NCBI RefSeq assembly: GCF_000243135.2
Contig: NC_019903.1
Span: 720,001-784,000 of the forward strand
From: Desulfitobacterium dichloroeliminans LMG P-21439
GTDB lineage: Bacteria; Bacillota; Desulfitobacteriia; Desulfitobacteriales; Desulfitobacteriaceae
Direction: 5' to 3'
Length of the DNA: 64,000 nucleotides
The notes under the pieces are model-generated. The model ran no database searches. It was not told where the DNA came from and saw nothing but the letters and a program-made list of their open reading frames with translations. The position numbers and the translations under genes were made by a program. Of the stretch, positions 51,955 to 60,953 are shown one piece after another. The first letter of the stretch is position 1. Every line of letters starts with the position of its first letter.

Positions 51955-52329
51955 TTGGATGCCGATGTGTTAAGGTTCTTTGATAAAATGCCAAAAGCAC
52001 TTCCGTTGTATGAAGCGTTTGTGAATAAACTTTGTTCCGAATTTGATGATGTTACTATTAAGGTGCAAAAAACTCAGATATCCTTCTCCAACACTCATGA
52101 TTTTGCATTTGTTTGGCTTCCTATAAGGAAGGTTAAAGGCCGTCCCGATATCTATATTGTGGTTTCTTTTGGCTTAGACTATCAAGTAAAAGATTCAAGA
52201 ATCGAAGAAGTAACTGAACCTTATCCAAAACGCTGGACACATCATGTCATTATTCAGAGCGATAGTGAAATTGATCAACAGCTAATGGAATGGATAAAAC
52301 AAGCGTATTCCTTTTCATTAACCAAGTAA
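51955..52329 (+). CDS. DUF5655-like protein
   Basis: 124 residues from TTG 51955 (AGGGGG about 13 nt upstream). VQKTQISFSNTHDFAFVWLP and RWTHHVIIQSDSEIDQQLMEWIKQAY are typical of the DUF5655 fold often found as stand-alone small proteins. No known activity. Confidence 0.7.
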   Translation: MDADVLRFFDKMPKALPLYEAFVNKLCSEFDDVTIKVQKTQISFSNTHDFAFVWLPIRKVKGRPDIYIVVSFGLDYQVKDSRIEEVTEPYPKRWTHHVIIQSDSEIDQQLMEWIKQAYSFSLTK

Positions 52330-52352
52330 TTGGGTAACGATGGACGTAAAAG

Positions 52353-52457
52353 GTGACTTTTGGTGGATGGTCAACGGGAAGCGTTATAACTCTGGTTATT
52401 TGCATTACGATAGCCATTGGTTGGGGTGCAGTAACCTTTAAAAAGAAAAAGAAATAA
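52353..52457 (+). other. Possible 34-residue single-span membrane peptide
   Basis: GTG 52353 to TAA 52457: a hydrophobic stretch (VITLVICITIAIGWGAV) followed by a poly-Lys tail. Typical of small membrane peptides but without a good ribosome site; it could be a fragment. Confidence 0.3.
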
Positions 52458-52475
52458 ATCAAGGAGAAAGATTTT

Positions 52476-53273
52476 ATGCAAATTCCGAATGAGAAATGGT
52501 ATACTGCTGTTTTTCAGCGCCGATCTAGGCGAAAATTTAACGCTAAACCCTTAGCTCCGGAGGTATTAACCCAGCTCATGGATTTTACACATGTCCTTAA
52601 TAAGGAGTACAGTGGTGCTAGGGTACAAATAGTTAACCAAAGTCCAGACGAAGTGTTCAAAGGTGCCATAGGTTCTTACGGAAAAATTAAAGGTTCTCCA
52701 GCATACGTCGCTTTTATTGGTAATGTTGAAGATTCACATGTCCAAGAAAAAGTGGGTTATATTGGGGAATGCTTCATTTTAGAGGCTACCTCGATGGGTT
52801 TAGCAACCTGCTGGGTTGGCGGCTTTTTCAAGCAGGAAGTAGTGAAACAACAAATTGAAATATCTCAGAATGAACGAGTAATCGCTGTTTCTCCACTAGG
52901 TTATGCTTCTGAACAATACAGTTTGGAGGAGAAAATTATGTCCGGTTTTGCATCTGGACATAAGCGCAAAGACATAGAAGATCTATGTATTCAGGGATTC
53001 AAAGCAGATTGGCCTGCTTGGGTAAAATCAGCCTTAGAATTAAGTCGATTAGCACCCTCGGCGGTGAATAGACAACCATGGCGATTTTCAGTTGATACCA
53101 ATTCTATTAAGATTACCGTTGATGATCTTAAGGATTCATATCACATTTCCAAGCGTCTGGATTGTGGAATAGCGATGATACACATTGAGATAGGTGCTAG
53201 TCATGAAGGGGTGAGGGGGCAATGGGAATATCTTGATCAATCGGAGATTGCGGTCTTCAAAGCCAATAGATAA
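52476..53273 (+). CDS. Nitroreductase family protein
   Basis: 265 residues, ATG 52476 after AAGGAGAAAG. Starts AVFQRRSRRKFNAKPL, the FMN-phosphate site, with GECFILEATSMGLATCWVGGF in the middle and RLAPSAVNRQPWRF as a second flavin-contact segment. This is the long, double-domain subgroup (putative TM-nitroreductase type). Not closely similar to the one at 12583. Confidence 0.88.
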   Translation: MQIPNEKWYTAVFQRRSRRKFNAKPLAPEVLTQLMDFTHVLNKEYSGARVQIVNQSPDEVFKGAIGSYGKIKGSPAYVAFIGNVEDSHVQEKVGYIGECFILEATSMGLATCWVGGFFKQEVVKQQIEISQNERVIAVSPLGYASEQYSLEEKIMSGFASGHKRKDIEDLCIQGFKADWPAWVKSALELSRLAPSAVNRQPWRFSVDTNSIKITVDDLKDSYHISKRLDCGIAMIHIEIGASHEGVRGQWEYLDQSEIAVFKANR

Positions 53274-53307
53274 TCAAGCAAGTCTCAGGGGAATACGGAA
53301 CTCATGT

Positions 53308-53592
53308 TCAAGCTTCTATGTAACCATTTCTTTTGATTGTATAGGTTGCTATAATGCCGAATACCATGAAGGCAATTAAGCTTGATAGAACTGTCGGAAA
53401 ACCTTGAGTCCAAGGTGCCCTAACTTTTCCAAGTGCAGAATTAACTGATAATAGAACTAACCAGGCTACAATTCCAGTAATGCTCCCAATTACCCAAATA
53501 TTTGCTGTGCTAACAACTTCAAGTTTTCTCATAATGAATAAGAGCATATAGCCTACAACCTGACCTGCTATGAAATAGTTGATTAGGATTGC
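53308..53592 (-). pseudogene. Small membrane protein, probably 5'-truncated
   Basis: On the minus strand the frame stays open from about 53592 (no start codon; TGA just before) through ATG 53547 to the stop at 53308. Three hydrophobic segments (IAILINYFIAGQVVGYMLLF, ANIWVIGSITGIVAWLVLL, LSSLIAFMVFGIIATY). The regular hydrophobic pattern suggests a real gene whose start was lost. No family recognised. Confidence 0.45.
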
Positions 53593-53679
53593 AATTCAGA
53601 GGTGTCGGAGGATTTGTCCCCAACCCACCAATAATTAACCAGTGTAAATACAATAGCAGCAACAAAGAGGGGTATCAGC

Positions 53680-54096
53680 ATGGATGATAAAAAAGATGTT
53701 TTAGATAATGGTCCTTTTTTTCATGGTACGAAAGCAGAACTAAAAATTGGAGATCTGCTCGAGCCACAACACTTGTCAAATTACCAAGATAAAAAATCCA
53801 ACTATATTTATTTTACTGCAACATTAAATGCTGCTAAATGGGGTGCTGAGTTAGCGACATCTCAATCAAAAGAAAGAATTTATATTGTAGAACCATTAGG
53901 TGAATTTGAAAATGACCCGAACTTAACTGACAAAAGATTTCCTGGAAATCCAACTCGTTCTTACAGGTCGAAATCTCCTTTGAAAATTATCGCTGAATTA
54001 GGTTCATGGGAAAGACATTCCCATGAAGAGATAAACCATATGCTTTCATCTTTAAAAAAGTTAAGTGATGAAGGAAAAAATGTAATATACGATTAA
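53680..54096 (+). CDS. arr: Rifamycin NAD-dependent ADP-ribosyltransferase Arr
   Basis: 138 residues, the full length of Arr. PFFHGTKAELKIGDLL, NYIYFTATLNAAKWGAELA, RIYIVEPLGEFENDPNLTDK and RFPGNPTRSYRS are the conserved blocks. The His, Tyr and Asp residues used for NAD binding and catalysis in the family are present. The enzyme ADP-ribosylates rifamycins and so confers resistance. It is followed by a terminator. Confidence 0.95.
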   Translation: MDDKKDVLDNGPFFHGTKAELKIGDLLEPQHLSNYQDKKSNYIYFTATLNAAKWGAELATSQSKERIYIVEPLGEFENDPNLTDKRFPGNPTRSYRSKSPLKIIAELGSWERHSHEEINHMLSSLKKLSDEGKNVIYD

Positions 54097-54098
54097 AC

Positions 54099-54146
54099 AA
54101 AAAAGCGCCAGACTAGTGGGTCAAATTGACTGCTAGTGTGGCGTTT
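54099..54146 (+). terminator. Rho-independent terminator after arr
   Basis: AAAAAAGCGCCA-ACTAG pairs with CTAGT-TGGCGTTT around an 18-nt loop; A-rich on the left and T-rich on the right. Confidence 0.7.
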
Positions 54147-54223
54147 GGTATTTCAATAGTATGCCTGAATGGTTGTGCCCCCTTTGGGGTAAGCCTAAAG
54201 TTATAAAGTCTAAAGTCTTAATG

Positions 54224-54640
54224 TTATAAAGTTTTAAAGTTTAAAAGTTTAACCCCGTTAATAAAGAAGAACACTTCAAACTGGGTGCTTTCCTTTAAAA
54301 TATTGTAGACAGTGCAATACTTCTCTCCGAGCTGTGCCGCTTTGACCAGTTTTTGTTCCAGTCCTTCTTCGGCTTCGATATGATAATTCAGAGTAATTTT
54401 GCTAAAGAGCTTGGGAGGTTCTGTGTCTCGTTCTGCCTGGACATCGATTTCAAGCCCTTTGACCTCGAGCCTCATTTTCTCGAGGATCTCCTGAAAAACC
54501 CCCATGCAGCAGCGGACTAAGCCCGCTAACACTAAATCTGTCGCTTTCGGCCCGTTCTCATCAAAAACGATTTTTAAATCCGGATCAAGGGTAACTTCGA
54601 CCTTTTTTCCGCCTTGCCAAATCCCCGAAACCTTTTGCAC
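54224..54640 (-). CDS. OsmC family protein
   Basis: 138 residues from GTG 54640 (GAGGTGA upstream). The two redox cysteines of OsmC are in LVRCCMGVFQEIL and GEKYCTVYNIL. Family members reduce organic hydroperoxides or have unknown roles. The AT-rich repeat TAAAGTTT/TTATAAAGT at 54198-54250 lies over its 3' end. Confidence 0.85.
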   Translation of the reverse strand: MQKVSGIWQGGKKVEVTLDPDLKIVFDENGPKATDLVLAGLVRCCMGVFQEILEKMRLEVKGLEIDVQAERDTEPPKLFSKITLNYHIEAEEGLEQKLVKAAQLGEKYCTVYNILKESTQFEVFFFINGVKLLNFKTL

Positions 54641-54858
54641 GATTCATCACCTCGTTTTAACTATGTTCGTTTTTACCTTCGCAAAGTAGCGGTTCTACCC
54701 TAATAGTATAGCACACTGAGGGAGTGCCGGTAAACGAGGCTCTGGCTCTAGCCGCGTCTGATACGCCTCTGATGTAGGGAGAGCTGAGCCCTGCCCCTAC
54801 ATCAATCGCTTAAACGCAGTTAAGCATTACGTCGCAAAATCGCGAAACGCTTTTAATT

Positions 54859-55722
54859 TTATTTTTTGCGAACAGGGGTCCAGACTTCACTATAGGCGTA
54901 ACCAATTTTTTGTGCATCCATTTTAGTAAAAGAGAAAGTAGGAGCATTGATTACTTCGTAATTGGAAGAAGGAAGCCATTCTGAATATATCTTTGCCATT
55001 GTTTCTTGTAACGTAGAAGGAAACGGTCCTTCATTAGGGAATATAGCCCAAGTATGAGCTTCGACCGGCACTTTTTCTAATTGATCACTTACTTGATTTT
55101 CAGTTGTTAAAACACCGATTAAGTGTGTTAAATCTCCTTCTTCTTTTAAGAAATTAGCCTCAGCCTCATAAGAAGCATTGACAATTTCATAAGGTTCGAT
55201 ATTTTGAAGAGAATGCATCTCTTCTCTTTGTTCCTTCGTTATGCTTTGGGCAAGCTTTACAATCTCGTTATTAACACCTTCAAATTGCATAGGGACACGC
55301 TTACTTACACCAACTAAATTAAACGCTGGTTTTTCTTCAATTCTAAATTCCATAGTAATTCCTCCTTTGACGGTTATGACAAATGCAAGTTTGGGAAACG
55401 ATTTACTTATGCCTTTTTTTGTTACATCGGATGGTAATAACCCACTCCATTTTTTAAATGCTCGAGTGAAACCGTCCATTGACTGATAGCCATATTTAAA
55501 GGCAACATCTGTGACTTTTTCGCCTTGTAATAAATCCATGCTTGCTTCTGACAATCTTCTGTTTTTTATATATTCACTCAGCGTCAACCCAGCAAGATAA
55601 AAGAATATCTTTCTGAAGTGATAGTCGGAAACTCCCGCATATTCAGAGATAACTTCTAGAGAGAGATCATCTGTTAAATGATCCTCAATATAGTCAAGGA
55701 CATGATTTAACTCGTTTAACAT
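54859..55722 (-). CDS. AraC-family regulator with GyrI-like effector domain
   Basis: 287 residues. N-terminal AraC DNA-binding domain with two helix-turn-helix units (LEVISEYAGVSDYHFRKIF and VTDVAFKYGYQSMDGFTRAFKKW). The C-terminal GyrI/BacT-type ligand domain (about 120-285) starts MEFRIEEKPAFNLVGVSKRV and ends EVWTPVRKK. Such proteins sense small hydrophobic ligands. Target genes unknown. Confidence 0.92.
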   Translation of the reverse strand: MLNELNHVLDYIEDHLTDDLSLEVISEYAGVSDYHFRKIFFYLAGLTLSEYIKNRRLSEASMDLLQGEKVTDVAFKYGYQSMDGFTRAFKKWSGLLPSDVTKKGISKSFPKLAFVITVKGGITMEFRIEEKPAFNLVGVSKRVPMQFEGVNNEIVKLAQSITKEQREEMHSLQNIEPYEIVNASYEAEANFLKEEGDLTHLIGVLTTENQVSDQLEKVPVEAHTWAIFPNEGPFPSTLQETMAKIYSEWLPSSNYEVINAPTFSFTKMDAQKIGYAYSEVWTPVRKK

Positions 55723-55912
55723 TGTTTTCCCCTCCTTTCATAGCTACATAATACCAAAGCTACTTGTCTGATACTCGACTTTATTAGCACAATAAGTATC
55801 GTATCGTCTTGCTTTTTTATTCTTAATACTCCAAACTTAGAGATAAATATTCAATAGGGTAGGCTTGATTAAGCATCTATTTAATTCACAAGATGAGAGT
55901 AGGGGTCAGTAG

Positions 55913-56605
55913 GTGAACTCCATGGGTAGTAAGAAAACAAAATGTTTAATAATTCATGGGTTTGGTGGTGGGGTACACGAAGTCAAGCCTTTGGCCGAAT
56001 ATCTGATTGGTCTCAATTATGAGGTGTTTTGCCCTACATTACAAGGTCATTCAGGGACCAGAAAAGATATGAATAAAGCAACGTATTCGGACTGGATAGA
56101 TTCTGCAGAACGTGAATTTTTAAGATTGAAGGAAACAGGGGATGAGATTTTGCTAATAGGGTTCTCCATGGGAGGCCTGATTGCATTTAGTCTCGCTTAT
56201 AAATATAACATCAAGGCCATCGTAACCATCAATACGCCCATCTTCTATTGGAATTTATTGCGAGTGTTTCTTAATCTCGTGGATGACATAAAATGCAAGA
56301 AGTGCAACCATATCCGCAGATATTTACAAGCCAAAAGTAACTCGCCTTTTCTTGCAATGATACAGTTCCTGCTACTATTACGCCAAACAAAGTCAAAATT
56401 AGAAAAGATAAGCTGTCCTATCCTAATCATACAGGCAGAAGATGATGACACCGTAAGAAGAAAGAGCGTGGATTATATCTATGAACACGTGTCTTCAGAA
56501 AAGAAAAGGATTAAATATTTTCATGAGGGCGGTCATTTAATCCTTCTCAGTCCGGTGGCTGATCAGGTATATTTTTGTGTTGAGGATTTCATACAAGATC
56601 AATAA
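55913..56605 (+). CDS. Alpha/beta hydrolase (Est30/carboxylesterase type)
   Basis: 230 residues from GTG 55913 (AGGGG upstream) or ATG 55922. IIHGFGGGVHEVKPLAEYL gives the oxyanion hole, LIGFSMGGLIAF the nucleophile Ser, QAEDDDTVRRKSVDYIY the Asp, and FHEGGHLILLS the His. Complete catalytic triad. Likely cytosolic carboxylesterase or monoacylglycerol lipase-like. Confidence 0.9.
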   Translation: MNSMGSKKTKCLIIHGFGGGVHEVKPLAEYLIGLNYEVFCPTLQGHSGTRKDMNKATYSDWIDSAEREFLRLKETGDEILLIGFSMGGLIAFSLAYKYNIKAIVTINTPIFYWNLLRVFLNLVDDIKCKKCNHIRRYLQAKSNSPFLAMIQFLLLLRQTKSKLEKISCPILIIQAEDDDTVRRKSVDYIYEHVSSEKKRIKYFHEGGHLILLSPVADQVYFCVEDFIQDQ

Positions 56606-56719
56606 TAAGGCCTTTATTATTCCCTTTCCGGAAGAATTGATCAATGTTATTGTCAGTGATAAAGATAATGAAGTACTATTTGATTATAAAGAATTACAGA
56701 AAACAGAGATGGAGAAATA
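56606..56719 (+). pseudogene. Short C-terminal gene fragment
   Basis: Frame KAFIIPFPEELINVIVSDKDNEVLFDYKELQ... ends at TAG 56719. No start codon or ribosome site; it looks like the tail of a lost gene. Family unknown. Confidence 0.3.
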
Positions 56720-56785
56720 GGGATAGGAAAGTTATTAAGAATGAGGAGAAATAATCGTAATAACTGAGGGTGAGGAAGGTAAGAT

Positions 56786-57247
56786 ATGAGAAGAAAAGAC
56801 AAAGAGATATTGGACAGTGAAGTACTCCATAGCGTAATAAATCAAGCAACCGTTTGCAGAATTGGCTTAGTTAAAGAGGATCGCCCTTATGTCATTCCCC
56901 TAAGTTTTGGTTTCGACGGCAGCAATATCTATTTCCATTCAGCTAGAAGTGGTGAAAAAGTGGAAATACTGAAGGTGAATAATCATGTCTGCCTTGAATT
57001 TGAGCAAGATATCAGCATCATCGAAGGTGAGAAGCCGTGTGATTGGAGTGCGCGCTACTTGACGGTCGTCGTTCATGGAAGGGCGGAATTAGTGGAAGAG
57101 TTCGTTGACAAGAAATATGGCTTAGGGCAAATAGCTGAACATTATCAAGTCAGTGGAGAGCAGTATCCATTCACGGCTGAAGAGATTCGACCTGTCTTGG
57201 TGTATAAGGTAACCATCGAGGAGATTGTCGGCAAGATTTCAGGGTGA
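56786..57247 (+). CDS. Pyridoxamine 5'-phosphate oxidase-like flavoprotein (NimA-like)
   Basis: 153 residues, ATG 56786 after GAGGAAGG. Split-barrel signature VCRIGLVKEDRPYVIPLSFGF, YFHSARSGEKVEIL and LTVVVHGRAELV. NimA-like relatives bind FMN and may reduce nitroimidazoles. The role here is unknown. Confidence 0.88.
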   Translation: MRRKDKEILDSEVLHSVINQATVCRIGLVKEDRPYVIPLSFGFDGSNIYFHSARSGEKVEILKVNNHVCLEFEQDISIIEGEKPCDWSARYLTVVVHGRAELVEEFVDKKYGLGQIAEHYQVSGEQYPFTAEEIRPVLVYKVTIEEIVGKISG

Positions 57248-57271
57248 CAGGTATAAACTTTCCCCGTAAAA

Positions 57272-57312
57272 GTAACGAGCTAAGGGATCAGAACCCTTAG
57301 CTCGTTACTTTT
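57272..57312 (+). terminator. Bidirectional terminator between convergent genes
   Basis: GTAACGAGCTAAGGG (57272-57286) and CCCTTAGCTCGTTAC (57294-57308) are perfect 15-bp complements with a 7-nt loop, A-run on the left and T-run on the right. Confidence 0.92.
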
Positions 57313-58621
57313 CGCCCCCACCAATAATAGTGGGAATTTTAATGGTTTTGCCGGATTCAGATATAAAAGTTATCGGGGCTTTCTTATGGATCTCAACCCA
57401 AACGTTTTTGAGACCGGCATCTGTTAAATACTTCGTGAATTGTTCTTTTGTAAAACCATACCACAAGTCGCTTCTGACTTCGACAAGCTCGGCGCAATTA
57501 TGTTTCGCAAAATCCGAGATAATCAGCCCGCCACCGTCTTTCAGCATGCGTACCATTTTCTTAACAGCATTATGGGGGTAAGTGAGGTGGTGGAGTACAG
57601 TCATACAATAGGCATAATCATATTTATCGGCAGAGGCATTTCTTTTTAAGAAATCAACGTTTTTGCAGACCACATTATCCACTTGATTGTCGCGGAAAGT
57701 CTTTTCCGCGAGATCGCACATTTCTTTAGAAAAATCATAACCATCAACCCTAGCCACATAGCGGGAAAGCTTGCTCGCAAAGATGCCTGTACCCATACCA
57801 AAGTCAGCGACTACATGCTTTTTATTTAATGGATATTTCCGAATGATAAAGTCATCGATAAGGCTATGATAATGATGAAAATTAAGCTCGTTGTAACTAT
57901 CTGCAGAAGTGTTAAAATGCTCCAGCATTCCTTGCTTGATCGGCCCCGTCACTCCATAAAATAGTTGAATGGGTCCAAGCCATTGACTCAGAGTGTCATA
58001 CTCCTTTTTGGTAAGGGTATCCTTGCTAACACGAAATAGATTATAAATCATCACTTCTTTTGTCTTCAGGCGAGCCCTATTTAATAAGGAGGTATAGGCA
58101 GAGAGGCTTATATCCATAACTTTGGCAGCTTGACCGTAGGAGTAATTTTGCTCATGGAGGAAAATAGCCTGAAGATATTTGGGGGGAAGAGCTTGGTAGA
58201 TTTCATTAAGATCAAGATTTATTTCGCTATCGAGCAAATCATGTAGGGGGGAGTTATTATCCGTAGGCATGGCTGCCGAATCAAGTTCTAAAGGAACATC
58301 ACGGCTGAAGTTTTTTTGATGCTTGCGCCAATAATCGATATAAGTATTATTAGCGATGGCATAAATCCAACTTTTTATCCCGCAAAAGTCATTGACCTTA
58401 GCCACATTTTGATAAACCTTAGTGAAAGTTTCTTGAGTTAGATCTTCAGCGGCAGAGTAATCATTATTAAGTTTTTTATAAAAAAAGGCATAGATGGGCT
58501 GCTTATAAAGCTTATATAAAACTTGGAAAATGCTATCATCATCAGGGGCATTACCGTTACTACTTGTTTTCCCACAAAATAAAACCAACTCACAATCGTC
58601 TTTCGTACAAATATCAGTCAT
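57305..58621 (-). CDS. ECF sigma factor fused to a SAM-dependent methyltransferase
   Basis: 438 residues. Sigma region 2 (about 35-100: DYSAAEDLTQETFTKVYQ, SWIYAIANNTYIDYWRK) and region 4 (about 140-195: ALPPKYLQAIFLHEQNYSYG, LLNRARLKTKEV) form a complete ECF factor. After a linker, a class I methyltransferase follows (about 265-390) with motif I VVADFGMGTGIFASKL, DGYDFSKEMCDLAEK and the UbiE-like YDYAYCMTVLHHL. ATG 58621 follows GGAGGTG. Divergent from the ABC/propeller/molybdoenzyme operon, which it may control. Confidence 0.88.
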   Translation of the reverse strand: MTDICTKDDCELVLFCGKTSSNGNAPDDDSIFQVLYKLYKQPIYAFFYKKLNNDYSAAEDLTQETFTKVYQNVAKVNDFCGIKSWIYAIANNTYIDYWRKHQKNFSRDVPLELDSAAMPTDNNSPLHDLLDSEINLDLNEIYQALPPKYLQAIFLHEQNYSYGQAAKVMDISLSAYTSLLNRARLKTKEVMIYNLFRVSKDTLTKKEYDTLSQWLGPIQLFYGVTGPIKQGMLEHFNTSADSYNELNFHHYHSLIDDFIIRKYPLNKKHVVADFGMGTGIFASKLSRYVARVDGYDFSKEMCDLAEKTFRDNQVDNVVCKNVDFLKRNASADKYDYAYCMTVLHHLTYPHNAVKKMVRMLKDGGGLIISDFAKHNCAELVEVRSDLWYGFTKEQFTKYLTDAGLKNVWVEIHKKAPITFISESGKTIKIPTIIGGGEK

Positions 58622-59086
58622 TTATGTAACACCTCCATTAGCAAATTCTCCCGCAATGAGTTGCTTGGCATATAGGATATTATATGCCAAATTGTTTATC
58701 TAAGTACAGATTATTATAAGTGAATAACAATATTTATGTTGAAAATAGTAGAAATAATAATTTATTTGTATTTTTGAAGAAAACGGCGAATGGAATTTTG
58801 AAAACCTACGTTTAAGTTAGTGAAGGTACAAAACAAAGGATTCTCACAACGATAAGGAAAAGATTTACTTTCACGAAGCGAAATTGCCTTTAACAAAACT
58901 GATTCTGCTTTCGAACTAAACTGTATCTTTTTAGGAACTCTAATATTTGCACTAAATTATTTCACTCAATTATATAGTGCTCTTAAATAAAACATTCCAA
59001 GGGTTTGGGGTGTTTGCACTAAAAATGCGTATATTTCCACAAGGGGGATTGCTATTTAGATCACAAGATGTAAGGGAGGTTGTGCT
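58622..59086 (+). other. 465-bp divergent intergenic region
   Basis: AT-rich; must hold promoters for the leftward sigma-methyltransferase gene and the rightward ABC operon. I found no clear -35/-10 pair, ECF-type AAC...CGT pair or strong hairpin that I would defend. Confidence 0.6.
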
Positions 59087-60286
59087 ATGTGGTTCATGGC
59101 CTTGGAAAATGTAATAAGGCGCAAAGGGCAATCGCTACTTACAGTGTTGATAACTGCATTAACAGTTTTCACATTTGTGTTGGCTTTTTCCGTACTGACG
59201 ACGTTGCAGGAAGGGCTGGAATTGAGCGATGCTCGCTTGGGTGCGGATATTATTGTTCTCCCCAATAAGAGTAATGCCGATGCCTTTCAGACAATCTTTA
59301 CAGCTGAACCGGTCAATATCTATATGTCAGAACAGCTCACAGATCAGATCAGTCAGGTCGAAGGGGTGGGCAGATTGACCCCTCAATTTTTTACCCAATC
59401 CTTAGATGAGAGCTGCTGCTCCATCGGGGGCGCCTCTCGTTTGGTGGGCTATGATCAGGACACGGATTTTATTCTGCAACCTTGGCTGGATGAGCAAAAC
59501 ATCGAACAGCTGCGAAACGATCAGATCATCATCGGCGGCGAAGTCCCGGCATTTCTGGGCAACCAAGCCTCGGTGTTGGGAGAAGTCTTTACCGTGGTCG
59601 GTAGTCTATACCCTACCGGCAGTGGTATGGATGAGACCATCTTTATGAATCTGGATGTGGCGAGAAGGCTGGCCAAGGATAGCCCCTATTTGCAAAGCCT
59701 TTGGAGCAAGGAAAGCCCGGATCATTTGATTTCAGCAATCCTGATTAAGGTGGACGAAGGGTACCTCTCCACGGAAGTCGCTGCCCAGATCAACGATCTA
59801 GATTTTACGGTGGAAGCGGTTGCGACCAGCGAGCTTGTCTCTTCTATGCGTACCCAAATGAATATCATTGGCCAATTGGTTCTGGGTTTATGGTTAGCAG
59901 TATTTCTCGTCGCCAGCCTCGCGCTAATCGGACGCTTTAGTGCCTTGGCCCGCGAACGCAAGAAGGAAATCGGCCTCATGCGCGCCATCGGGGTACAGAG
60001 GGCCGATGTATTTAAGCTGATTGTTCTAGAAGCTTGGATCATGGCGGGGGCAGGAGGAGTTCTTGGCAGTGTATTAGGGGTGATGGGTGTTCAGTCCGTC
60101 TTGACTTCCTTGCGAAGCTCACTTGATTTGGCCATGGGACAATGGGCAGTGGGGCAGGCTGTGCTCAGCGGTGGCTTGGGAATTGCAGTCGCCTTAGTCC
60201 TGGGTTTCATAGCCTCTGTATACCCAGCTTGGCAGAGTTCGCGGCTGGATCCCCAAGTGGCAATGACTAGAGGGGAGTTGGATTGA
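59087..60286 (+). CDS. ABC transporter permease (FtsX/MacB type)
   Basis: 399 residues, ATG 59087 after GGGAGG. One N-terminal membrane helix, a periplasmic-type domain of about 220 residues with a DESCCSIGGASRLVGYD di-cysteine segment, then three C-terminal helices with LARERKKEIGLMRAIGV, the FtsX signature. The ATPase gene follows after 1 nt. Confidence 0.9.
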   Translation: MWFMALENVIRRKGQSLLTVLITALTVFTFVLAFSVLTTLQEGLELSDARLGADIIVLPNKSNADAFQTIFTAEPVNIYMSEQLTDQISQVEGVGRLTPQFFTQSLDESCCSIGGASRLVGYDQDTDFILQPWLDEQNIEQLRNDQIIIGGEVPAFLGNQASVLGEVFTVVGSLYPTGSGMDETIFMNLDVARRLAKDSPYLQSLWSKESPDHLISAILIKVDEGYLSTEVAAQINDLDFTVEAVATSELVSSMRTQMNIIGQLVLGLWLAVFLVASLALIGRFSALARERKKEIGLMRAIGVQRADVFKLIVLEAWIMAGAGGVLGSVLGVMGVQSVLTSLRSSLDLAMGQWAVGQAVLSGGLGIAVALVLGFIASVYPAWQSSRLDPQVAMTRGELD

Positions 60287-60287
60287 T

Positions 60288-60953
60288 ATGGAGCTTTGCC
60301 GTTTAGAAAAAGTAAGCAAAACCTATGAAGTAGGTGACGCGGTTTGCCCCGTCCATGAGCTTTCCCTGACGGTCAATGCAGGAGAATTTATGGCCATTGA
60401 GGGGCCATCGGGGACAGGAAAAAGCACCTTGCTTTATCTGATGAGCGGTCTCTTGCGTCCTACCCAAGGGGATGTCTTCATTCAAAACCAGAACTTGAGC
60501 ACACTGCCCGACCCGGTTGCCACAGAGCTGCGCAGGCAAATGGTCGGATTCATCTTTCAAGAGACAAATCTTTTTCAAGCCCTGACCGTAGAAGGTAATC
60601 TGCGCTTTGTGCAAAGCCTAGGGAAAAATAAGCCTAATCTAAAAAAGATCGCTCACTACCTCGAAGAATTGGGCTTAAGCGAAAGGCGGCTACACTTGCC
60701 TCATCAATTAAGCGTAGGACAACGACGGAGGTTAGTGGTAGCGAGGGCTTTGATCAACGATGCTCCTTTAATTTTAGCCGATGAACCTACTAATGATTTA
60801 GATGATCTATGGGCCGGTAAAGTGATGGAATTGCTCGCGGGAGTTGTCGAAGGAGGTGGGGCAGTCGTTATGGTTACTCATAATTCCCATTGGGCCCGAC
60901 AAGCCCATCATCGCTATGGTCTGCAAGAAGGAAGGCTGACGCTATGCGTGTAA
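60288..60953 (+). CDS. ABC transporter ATPase (LolD/MacB type)
   Basis: 221 residues. Walker A GPSGTGKST, Q-loop FIFQETNLFQ, signature LSVGQRRRL (VGQRR replaces the usual GGQ/GEQQ) and Walker B LILADEPTNDLDD, His in VTHNSHWAR. Partner of the FtsX-like permease. Confidence 0.92.
   Translation: MELCRLEKVSKTYEVGDAVCPVHELSLTVNAGEFMAIEGPSGTGKSTLLYLMSGLLRPTQGDVFIQNQNLSTLPDPVATELRRQMVGFIFQETNLFQALTVEGNLRFVQSLGKNKPNLKKIAHYLEELGLSERRLHLPHQLSVGQRRRLVVARALINDAPLILADEPTNDLDDLWAGKVMELLAGVVEGGGAVVMVTHNSHWARQAHHRYGLQEGRLTLCV

Noticed and set aside
54198-54250. AT-rich TAAAGTTT repeats as a regulatory array
   Set aside because: Low-complexity sequence overlapping the 3' end of the OsmC gene; no structure beyond slippage repeats.
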